Assembly: GCF_039537875.1 (NCBI RefSeq)
Contig: NZ_BAABBI010000007.1
Coordinates: 1 to 54,869 of the forward strand
Direction: 5' to 3'
Length of the DNA stretch: 54,869 nucleotides
Source: Corallibacter vietnamensis
GTDB taxonomy: Bacteria > Bacteroidota > Bacteroidia > Flavobacteriales > Flavobacteriaceae
The notes beneath the pieces are model-generated. The model was not told where the DNA came from. It made no database searches and worked only from the letters and a program-made list of their open reading frames with translations. A program made the translations under genes and the position numbers. Positions 48,514 through 54,869 of this stretch are shown piece after piece. Position 1 is the stretch's first letter. Every line of letters starts with the position of its first letter.

Positions 48514-48919
48514 ATTCTTTAAGGTTTAAAACCCAATTTATTGCCTCATCAAGATTGAGACATCTTTTTATACTATTTTCAGAAAACCTCTTCTCAATAG
48601 TTGCATTTACATAGTTAATTTCGCTGTAAAAAACAATAGCACTTGCTATAACAAAACCAAAATCTTTATTAAACTTAATCCATAATTGTGGCTCAATAGA
48701 ATAAGAGTTAATCCTATTAGAGATATGAGCAATTTTTATTGTGTTCCCATAATGTTCTAATAAAACAGTAATAACCTGTTGTATTTTGTGCCAATCAAAA
48801 TGAACTCCTTCTTTCATTTCTGATATAATAAACTTATCTAAAAGGTAAAATGAACCAAAAGAAAAACTTACCTTAGTATAGTCTAAAATGGTACTATATT
48901 TACTGTCTTCAAATCTCAT
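48506..48919 (-). CDS. Hypothetical STAS/SpoIIAA-like protein
   Basis: 137 residues, soluble, with an alternating strand/helix pattern (GSFYLLDKFIISEMKEGVHFDW, TIKIAHISNRINSYSIEP, FGFVIASAIVFYSEIN, NLDEAINWVLNLKEF). Similar short proteins occur near rnz in flavobacteria. It may be a divergent SpoIIAA/STAS-like domain, but that is a guess from secondary structure. Convergent with rnz, eight-base overlap. Confidence 0.6.
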   Translation of the reverse strand: MRFEDSKYSTILDYTKVSFSFGSFYLLDKFIISEMKEGVHFDWHKIQQVITVLLEHYGNTIKIAHISNRINSYSIEPQLWIKFNKDFGFVIASAIVFYSEINYVNATIEKRFSENSIKRCLNLDEAINWVLNLKEFN

Positions 48920-49013
48920 TATATATATATTATTGCCTAAATTTATGTTAAATTGTTGTTGATAGAAAGAAAATTTTAGAAAAAAGAAATTAATTTTTAC
49001 CTATTTGTTTATA

Positions 49014-49661
49014 ATGAATACAGACTTAAGCAATTACAGAAAATCTTATAGTAAAGATGAATTAACATTAAAAGATTCTCCAGACAACCCAATGGAGCTA
49101 TTCAGAAATTGGTTTCATGACGTAGATAAAAATTTTCCTGAAGATGAAACAAATGCTATGACCGTTTCAACAATAGGTCTAGATGGTTACCCAAAAAGTA
49201 GAATCGTTTTATTAAAAAGGTTTACCTACGAAGGCTTTATTTTTTTTACCAATTATGATAGTGAAAAAGGAATTGCTATTGCAAACAATCCAAATGTTTG
49301 TCTATCTTTTTTTTGGGCAGGTGCCGAGCGCCAAATCATTATTAAAGGTAAAGCAGAAAAAATTGCAGAAAATTTAAGTGACGGTTATTTTGAATCTAGA
49401 CCAAGAGGCAGTCAGCTTGGCGCTCTAGTGTCAAAACAGAGTTCTGTGATACCAAATAGAGCTTTTTTAGAAGAGGAATTAAATAAGCTTGAAAAGAAAC
49501 ACGAAGGAAAAGAGATAGATCGCCCACAATTTTGGGGAGGTTATATTGTAAAGCCTTTTGAGGTTGAATTTTGGCAAGGAAGGCCTAATAGACTGCATGA
49601 TAGAGTTAGGTATGCTGCTGATAGTGAGGGTTTATGGATTAAAAATCGATTATCTCCCTAA
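49014..49661 (+). CDS. pdxH: Pyridoxamine 5'-phosphate oxidase
   Basis: 215 residues from the ATG at 49014 (an in-frame TTG lies at 49005). FMN-binding features are SRIVLLKRFTYEGFIFFTNYDSEKG in pieces, SFFWAGAERQIIIKG, and the C-terminal FWQGRPNRLHDRV signature. It oxidises pyridoxamine/pyridoxine phosphate to pyridoxal phosphate, the cofactor needed by rocD and the cysteine desulfurase-like enzyme in this window. Confidence 0.94.
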   Translation: MNTDLSNYRKSYSKDELTLKDSPDNPMELFRNWFHDVDKNFPEDETNAMTVSTIGLDGYPKSRIVLLKRFTYEGFIFFTNYDSEKGIAIANNPNVCLSFFWAGAERQIIIKGKAEKIAENLSDGYFESRPRGSQLGALVSKQSSVIPNRAFLEEELNKLEKKHEGKEIDRPQFWGGYIVKPFEVEFWQGRPNRLHDRVRYAADSEGLWIKNRLSP

Positions 49662-49720
49662 ATAACCGACTAAATACATCATTTTAACAGTTTTACGCTG
49701 TTTTTACCGTTTAAAAACAT

Positions 49721-49758
49721 TTAAAATCGATGAAATACATGTTTTTTATCGATTTTAA
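49721..49758. promoter_or_regulatory. 11-bp inverted repeat before the CAP genes
   Basis: TTAAAATCGAT (49721-49731) and ATCGATTTTAA (49748-49758) are perfect complements with a 16-base spacer. There is no T-run, so it is not a clear terminator. It sits upstream of a plausible promoter (TTG 49764-49766 and TAGGTTTT about 19 bases later), so it may be an operator or the end of pdxH. Confidence 0.4.
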
Positions 49759-49826
49759 CATTTTGTTAACATTGTTTTTTAGATTAGGTTTTAAATTTAC
49801 AATCCCAAATCTAATACAACCTAACA

Positions 49827-50333
49827 ATGAAAAAGCCTACAATTTTATTTTTAGTGGTAATTCTTACTTTCTTAACAGTATCTTGTTCATCAGATAGTTC
49901 TGATGATAATATGAATCAAGCAGCACAAACAACTGTAAACGATAATGTTGTTGCTCCTGAAGCAAAAGCAATTGAAAATGATATTCTAGATTTAATTAAT
50001 GATTATAGAATAGGAAAAGGACTAAATCCGTTGAATAAGAGAAACATTATTAAATCTCAAGCTTTTAGTCATACAGAATATATGGTAAACACTAACAATG
50101 TGTCTCATGACAATTTTAACCAACGTAGAGCTTATTTAATTAATAATGCAGGAGCAAGTTACGTTTCTGAAAATGTAGCTTATGGTTTTACTTCGGCAGA
50201 AACAGTAGTTAATGCATGGATAAATAGCGATGCTCACAGAGAAAATATTGAAGGTAATTACGCATATTTTGATATTTCTGCAGAGCAAAACTCTCAAGGA
50301 GATTGGTACTACACGAATATTTTTGTTAGATAA
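49827..50333 (+). CDS. CAP-domain (SCP-like) lipoprotein, copy 1
   Basis: 168 residues. Lipobox LTVSC near residue 20 followed by a serine-rich linker. The CAP domain has LINDYRIGKGLNPL, the histidines in SHTEYMV and VSHDNF, ENVAYGF, VVNAWINSDAHRENI and WYYTNIFV: the complete His/Glu set of secreted CAP proteins. It is followed by a homologous gene after 84 bases, so this is a tandem duplication. Target unknown; bacterial CAP proteins are secreted, sometimes antagonistic or sterol-binding. Confidence 0.88.
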   Translation: MKKPTILFLVVILTFLTVSCSSDSSDDNMNQAAQTTVNDNVVAPEAKAIENDILDLINDYRIGKGLNPLNKRNIIKSQAFSHTEYMVNTNNVSHDNFNQRRAYLINNAGASYVSENVAYGFTSAETVVNAWINSDAHRENIEGNYAYFDISAEQNSQGDWYYTNIFVR

Positions 50334-50389
50334 TTATTAAATTAAATTATCATTAACTTTATTTTAAGAATTTATTAGGTATTCAATCG

Positions 50390-50397
50390 TATTTTTG
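50390..50397 (+). promoter_or_regulatory. -7 box of the second CAP gene
   Basis: TATTTTTG lies 20 bases before the ATG at 50418, so the second copy can be transcribed independently of the first. Confidence 0.5.
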
Positions 50398-50417
50398 CGG
50401 CCCCTAATAGAACTAAA

Positions 50418-50939
50418 ATGAAATTAACTTTTAAGTGGCACTCACTTTTGTGGGTGCCAATTTTTGTATGCATAACTTTGTCTTGTTCTCAAGATTCAGA
50501 AAAGTTAAATACAGATATAAACCAAACTTTTATTGAGACTCAAGTGAATATCCCCGAGTCTAAACCAATAGAAGCAGAGATTCTCTCACTAATTAACAAT
50601 CACAGAATAGAAATTGGTTTGAAAGCATTAGATACTAGTTTGGATATTATCAAGTCGCAAACAAGTACTCATACCAACTATATGATAGATCATAAAAAGA
50701 TTTCTCATGATAATTTTATAAATAGACAGTTTTTTTTAGAGTCTTTTACTGGGGCCGTTTCTGTTGCTGAAAATGTAGCTTACGGCTATTCTTATGCTGA
50801 AACAGTTGTAAATGCTTGGCTAAACAGTCCAGGGCATAGAAGAAACATTGAAGGTAATTTTACCCATTTTCAAATAACAGCAAAAAAGGATGAAAATGGA
50901 ATTTGGTATTACACAAATATCTTTGTAAAGATACAATAA
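50418..50939 (+). CDS. CAP-domain (SCP-like) lipoprotein, copy 2
   Basis: 173 residues with lipobox LSC at about residues 22-24 (CITLSCSQD). The CAP core parallels copy 1: LINNHRIEIGLKAL, STHTNYMI, KISHDNF, ENVAYGYSYAETVVNAW, SPGHRRNIEGNF, WYYTNIFV. The catalytic-type histidines and glutamate are kept. Divergence from copy 1 is moderate in the core and high in the linker, suggesting an old duplication with separate functions. A terminator follows. Confidence 0.88.
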   Translation: MKLTFKWHSLLWVPIFVCITLSCSQDSEKLNTDINQTFIETQVNIPESKPIEAEILSLINNHRIEIGLKALDTSLDIIKSQTSTHTNYMIDHKKISHDNFINRQFFLESFTGAVSVAENVAYGYSYAETVVNAWLNSPGHRRNIEGNFTHFQITAKKDENGIWYYTNIFVKIQ

Positions 50940-50942
50940 AAC

Positions 50943-50970
50943 AAAAGCCACTTGTAAAAGTGGCTTTTTA
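50943..50970 (+). terminator. Terminator of the second CAP gene
   Basis: AAAAGCCACTT (about 50943-50953) pairs with AAGTGGCTTTT, GTAA loop. Confidence 0.8.
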
Positions 50971-51064
50971 AGTAAATAAGATTATTGTTAGGAAGGTTTT
51001 AAATATGTGTAAGCATAATTAAATCAAAATAAATCTTACCACTCATTTATTGTTGGTAGTAAAA

Positions 51065-52978
51065 CTATTGTTTTAAGATTATAAATTTAGAACGTCTATT
51101 TAACTGATGTTCTTCTTTAGAGCATTTTACACCATTAGAGCACTTGTTAAGTAACTGCGTTTCTCCGTATCCTATAGCACTTTCTATTCTTTCTTTGGCA
51201 ATATTTCTAGAGTATAAATAGTCTCTTGTAGACTTTGCTCGTCTGTCAGATAATTTCATATTGTATTTATCGCTACCACGACTATCTGTATGTGATTCTA
51301 TTTTAATAACCATATCAGGGTGTGCTCTCATTACAGCAACTATATTTTCTAGTTCATAAGCTGCATCTGGTCTAATATTCCATTTATCAAAATCAAAGAA
51401 AATTGGGTTAATAACAATTTCGTTATCGTTAATAAGAGGTACAAGATTTAAATCAGCTGTATTATCTTTTTCATTTTCATTATCAGTTTCTAATTCTTTC
51501 CAATCATCTTTATAGTCGGGTTTAAAGGCGAGCACTTTATAGTTTTTATCACAATCAACTTCAAAAGAGTATGCACCATCCTTATCACTTGTAATTTCTT
51601 CTATAATTTTACCCGATTCATCTATAAGTTGAACAGTTGCTTCTGGTAAAATTTCTAATGTTTTATTGTTTTTTACAACGCCTGAAATGGTTTGTTTACA
51701 TGTAGTTATGTTAAAACCATAAATGTCATCACTACCTTTTCCGTCTGGACGATTAGATGAAAAATATCCAGAATTATCTTTTGGATCTATAAAGTATGCA
51801 AAGTCATCATAGCCACTGTTGTAAGGAGCTCCAAGGTTTTCAGGATCTGCATTTTCATCTTTTATAATGTTAGATTTGAATATGTCTAGTAATCCTAAAT
51901 TTAAAAATCCATCAGAAGAGAAGTATAATGTACTATCTTGAGATACAAACGGGAATACCTCACGTCCTTCAGTATTTATTTTATCACCTAAATTTACAGG
52001 ATCTCCATAGGAACCGTTGTCATTTATAGCAACTTTATAAATATCTGTTTGTCCATAACCACCATCTCTATCAGAAACAAAATATAGCGTTTTGTTGTCT
52101 GGGCTTAATGCAGGATGACCAGTTGAAAATACATTATCATTAAAAGGAAGTTCTACAATGTTAGACCAAATAGTATCTACAAGTGTCGCTTTATAAATTT
52201 TTAAGTGTGTTGTTCCTTTTTTGTCGTATTGTGGTTTATTTCTTTTGCCAACGTTATCTCTTGTGAAATACATGGTTTTTCCATCTTTTGTAAGAACGGC
52301 ATTAGCATCATGAATATCTTTTCTCTCAACGCCATCAAAAGCCAAAGGCGTAACATTTGTTATTTGCTTAACGTTATCTTCAGTAGTCTTTATTTCTCCT
52401 TTAAAGATATCTAAATACGGTTCATTATTCCATTTATAAATATCATTTTCAGTATTTCTAGATGAAGCAAAGTATAATGTGTTTTCGTAAACAAAAGAAC
52501 CAAAGTCAGAATATTTTGAGTTAATAGAAAGATTCTCAATTACGGTATTCATACCACTTGTAGATGCTAATTTTTCATAAAGCGCTATATTGCTTTCTTC
52601 AAACTCTTTTGCTCTACTATCATCATTTTGTATTGATTTAAATTTTTCAAACCATTTATCAGCTTCTGTAAAGTTTTGTAAACTACGCTGTGTTTGTATG
52701 TACTTATAAATATATTCGGGACTTATATCATTTCCATATTTTTCTAAAGCTTTGTTGTACCATACAGCAGCTTGTTTAGGGTTAGAGTTGTTGTAATAGC
52801 AGTCTCCAAGTCGTGTAAGCACATGCTCACTATCATTTCCTTTTTTTACAGCCTCTTGATATAATTCAGCAGCTTTTAGGTAAGCATAATTTTCAAAGAA
52901 TTTATCAGCAACTTTTTCTTGAGAAAAAATCAAGGAGCTATATAATGCAATTAATGTAAAAATTACTCTTGTTTTCAT
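51065..52978 (-). CDS. OmpA-family protein with TPR, PD40 and carboxypeptidase-like domains
   Basis: 637 residues. Signal peptide (to about 19, SLIFSQ); TPR-like repeats at about 20-135 (ENYAYLKAAELYQEAVKKG, AAVWYNKALEKYG); a PD40 propeller at about 150-420 (HPALSPDNKTLYFVSDRDGG, PFVSQDSTLYFSSDG, GYFSSNRPDGKGSDDIYGF); a carboxypeptidase-regulatory domain at 425-510; and a C-terminal OmpA peptidoglycan-binding domain (FFDFDKWNIRPDAAYELE, ESHTDSRGS, LSDRRAKST). This resembles PorE-like T9SS/gliding proteins. Likely operon with the PorP/SprF gene 12 bases upstream. Confidence 0.88.
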   Translation of the reverse strand: MKTRVIFTLIALYSSLIFSQEKVADKFFENYAYLKAAELYQEAVKKGNDSEHVLTRLGDCYYNNSNPKQAAVWYNKALEKYGNDISPEYIYKYIQTQRSLQNFTEADKWFEKFKSIQNDDSRAKEFEESNIALYEKLASTSGMNTVIENLSINSKYSDFGSFVYENTLYFASSRNTENDIYKWNNEPYLDIFKGEIKTTEDNVKQITNVTPLAFDGVERKDIHDANAVLTKDGKTMYFTRDNVGKRNKPQYDKKGTTHLKIYKATLVDTIWSNIVELPFNDNVFSTGHPALSPDNKTLYFVSDRDGGYGQTDIYKVAINDNGSYGDPVNLGDKINTEGREVFPFVSQDSTLYFSSDGFLNLGLLDIFKSNIIKDENADPENLGAPYNSGYDDFAYFIDPKDNSGYFSSNRPDGKGSDDIYGFNITTCKQTISGVVKNNKTLEILPEATVQLIDESGKIIEEITSDKDGAYSFEVDCDKNYKVLAFKPDYKDDWKELETDNENEKDNTADLNLVPLINDNEIVINPIFFDFDKWNIRPDAAYELENIVAVMRAHPDMVIKIESHTDSRGSDKYNMKLSDRRAKSTRDYLYSRNIAKERIESAIGYGETQLLNKCSNGVKCSKEEHQLNRRSKFIILKQ

Positions 52979-52990
52979 AAGATAGTATTT

Positions 52991-53923
52991 TTAGAAGTAT
53001 CTAGGAGATTTTATACGTTTAGCTTTAAATATTTCAAACATCAGTAGAATTTCATGAGTACCTCCTGTGTAATCATTAATTTCTGAAAGCGGATATTCGT
53101 ATGCATATCCAATTCGTAGTTGTTTTGATACTTGAAAATCGGCAATACCAGCTAGGGCAGAAGTAGATTCATTAATTCTATAGCCACCTCCTAACCAAAA
53201 TTTTTCGTAGAATAGAAAATTAGCGGTAATATCATATGATAAAGGCGCTCCATTTGTAGCTTTGACTAAAAATGCTGGTTTAAGTTTTGTGTTATCACTT
53301 AAAGTAAACACATAACCTCCAGTAAAGTAATAGCTAACGCGCTCTAACGCTTGATAATCTTGCCCAGTTGGACTTTTCTCGTTATAGTCATTTGTTAAAA
53401 TTCTTGGAGCAGATAGTCCCAAATACCATTTATTTGAATGCCAGAACAGTCCAGCTCCAATATTGGGAGACCATCTATCTTCAATACCGTAAATACTTGG
53501 GTCAGCACTTTGAGAATTTCTAAAGTCAGCATCTAGGCTGTAACTCGTAAAACCTGCTTTTATACCAAATGCAAGCTTTGTTTTTTCTCCTGTTTGAATC
53601 GTATAAGATGCATCTGCATAGAGGTAAGAAAAGCGTTCATCACCTAGTTTGTCATTTATAAAAGACATTCCTAAACCTATCTTTTCATTACGTAGAGGTG
53701 AATGAATTGATAATGTTTGTGTTCTTGGTCCACCATCAAAGCCAACCCATTGACTTCTGTGCAGTCCAACAATGCTTAATGTTTCTCTACTTCCTGCATA
53801 AGCAGGGTTTATAGAGATGGTATTATACATATATTGCGTAAATTGAGGTAATTGTTGAGCAACCCCAAAAGTAAAGCTCAAGCATGTAATTACTACAACT
53901 ATGTAATGTTTCATAGATTTCAT
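52991..53923 (-). CDS. PorP/SprF-family type IX secretion membrane protein
   Basis: 310 residues. After the signal (SFTFGVAQQLPQFTQYMYN) come the family hallmarks NPAYAGSRETLSIVGLHRSQWVGFDGGP and THSPL-like strands, then a 14-stranded-type barrel ending KSPRYF. SprF-type partners are needed for secretion or attachment of cargo carrying type B sorting domains, and the neighbour upstream has exactly such a domain. Gap of 11 bases to that gene. Confidence 0.9.
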   Translation of the reverse strand: MKSMKHYIVVVITCLSFTFGVAQQLPQFTQYMYNTISINPAYAGSRETLSIVGLHRSQWVGFDGGPRTQTLSIHSPLRNEKIGLGMSFINDKLGDERFSYLYADASYTIQTGEKTKLAFGIKAGFTSYSLDADFRNSQSADPSIYGIEDRWSPNIGAGLFWHSNKWYLGLSAPRILTNDYNEKSPTGQDYQALERVSYYFTGGYVFTLSDNTKLKPAFLVKATNGAPLSYDITANFLFYEKFWLGGGYRINESTSALAGIADFQVSKQLRIGYAYEYPLSEINDYTGGTHEILLMFEIFKAKRIKSPRYF

Positions 53924-53934
53924 AGGTTAAAGAT

Positions 53935-54869
53935 TTATTTGGTTCCTACGTAGAAATAACCAGTTATAGGTTCAAATCCACTATTTTTTAAATTTATGAT
54001 ATAATAATATGTTCCATTTGGTACTTTATCAGAATTACCAACAGACGATTTATGAGAAGTACCATTCCAATTGTTTGTATAGTTGTTAGACTCATAAATT
54101 TTAGCGCCCCAACGGTTAAATATTTTAATTTCTTTTACAAACCCACATGTTTCGTCACCTTTTATTTCAAAGAATTCATTCCATTGATCTCCATTTGGAG
54201 TAACAGCATTTGAAATAGTAATACTTTCTCTGCTACAAGGTTGTGGTGCTGGTAATACAATACAGTCATCGTTTACATTAATATTTACTTCAACCGTGTT
54301 AAGGCAACTACCTTCAACAGAAGTGTAACTAAATGTGTAGTCTCCTAAATCAACTAATGAAGGATCAAAAATTCCATCGTCAAGTGTTGCGTCTCCATAA
54401 ATCACTTCCCAAGTTCCATTAAGATCTGAACCATCATAATAGTCAAATAAATCAACCAACCCATCATTTGAACATTTTTCAGTGTTTACTTCAGAAGTAG
54501 AATTTAGAATTGAAACAAAAACATGTTGTTCTACAGTTGTGCTATTTCCACAGCTATCTGTTATATCCCAACTCCAAATAATTTCATAATCATTGTTACT
54601 GCCATCAAAAGAACTTGTTTCTGTAAAGTTAACCTCAGGTTCACCAATAGAGCACTCATCAAATACTAAAGTTGGTGCTTCAGGAACTTCACTACAAGTA
54701 ACAAAAATATCAGATAAATCATTAGTAACAACAGGCGCAGTTGTATCTTGAATAGTAATCGTTTGAGAAACAGACGACGCATTATCGCACGCATCAGTAA
54801 AAGTCCAAGTACGTGTAATAGTGACATTACAAGGATTTGTATCGTCAGTAATATCTTCTACCGTACCAA
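53935..54869 (-). CDS. Large surface protein with gliding-motility-associated (type B) C-terminal domain, partial
   Basis: The frame is open from the window edge (54869) to the stop at 53935, so only the last 311 codons are visible; a start near 54459 would be an internal TTG. The upstream part shows repeated HYR/Ig-like modules with W.FTDACDN and WDITDSCGNS motifs and paired cysteines. The C-terminal 85 or so residues are a T9SS type B sorting domain (ITISNAVTPNGDQWNEFFEI, IKIFNRWGAKIYES, VPNGTYYYIINLK, ITGYFYVGTK). Probably a SprB-like adhesin. First visible gene of the operon with PorP/SprF and OmpA proteins. Confidence 0.9.
   Translation of the reverse strand, partial: GTVEDITDDTNPCNVTITRTWTFTDACDNASSVSQTITIQDTTAPVVTNDLSDIFVTCSEVPEAPTLVFDECSIGEPEVNFTETSSFDGSNNDYEIIWSWDITDSCGNSTTVEQHVFVSILNSTSEVNTEKCSNDGLVDLFDYYDGSDLNGTWEVIYGDATLDDGIFDPSLVDLGDYTFSYTSVEGSCLNTVEVNINVNDDCIVLPAPQPCSRESITISNAVTPNGDQWNEFFEIKGDETCGFVKEIKIFNRWGAKIYESNNYTNNWNGTSHKSSVGNSDKVPNGTYYYIINLKNSGFEPITGYFYVGTK

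Noticed and set aside
54457..54459. TTG as start codon of a 174-residue protein
   Set aside because: The frame continues open for more than 130 codons upstream with matching domain repeats, so this is an internal codon.

Overview
The window looks like a chromosomal segment of a member of the Flavobacteriaceae (Bacteroidota). The support is low GC content, promoters of the TTG-N17-20-TAnnTTTG type, type IX secretion proteins (PorQ, PorP/SprF, T9SS sorting domains), DUF6048/DUF6452 proteins, a zapA - 6S-like RNA - rny order, and little sign of Shine-Dalgarno sequences. The genus cannot be fixed from sequence alone. No tRNA or rRNA gene was seen.

Region 1, bases 1-4371, is accessory DNA with an integron-like layout. 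It opens with the last 51 codons of an IS110-family transposase. Then come six units read leftward on the minus strand. Five carry one small gene (one also carries a second short ORF) and one carries none. Each gene body is bracketed by a private 9-10 bp inverted repeat of the form GTTR...YAAC. Each is followed by a long imperfect hairpin of about 116-190 bp whose outer ends match integron attC sites (YAACA...CGTTR). No integron integrase is present. At the right end, where attI and Pc would sit, there is a good Bacteroidota promoter pointing into the array and a 22-bp perfect palindrome, but no hairpin. Just beyond lies an almost perfect 21-bp tandem repeat (20.7 copies, 4578-5012).

Region 2, 5039-28062, is mostly core: a four-gene minus operon (methyltransferase, ZIP transporter, DUF4268, DUF4833), a THUMP RNA methyltransferase, DUF6452/DUF6048/rlmD, rocD with a structured leader, a T9SS cargo protein, an Smr protein, a cysteine desulfurase-like enzyme, a TonB-dependent receptor paired with an M23 peptidase, then a coiled-coil gene, zapA, a 6S-like RNA, rny and xerD.

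Region 3, 28233-43368, holds outer-membrane beta-barrels, aroQ, lpdA, DUF1572, msrB, an M48 peptidase, an UMF1-type MFS transporter, an ECF sigma / anti-sigma-like / two beta-repeat surface protein operon, lon, and porQ-cmk.

Region 4, 43369-54869, holds rpsA, a structured element ending in a terminator, pyrR-pyrB, a STAS-like small protein, rnz, pdxH, two tandem CAP-domain lipoproteins, and a minus-strand surface module (large T9SS type-B cargo protein cut by the window edge, PorP/SprF, OmpA/PD40 protein).

The most interesting part is the cassette array at the left: attC-like sites in a flavobacterium, a gene-less cassette, an IS110 element ending inside one attC-like site, and a Pc-like promoter without an integrase.
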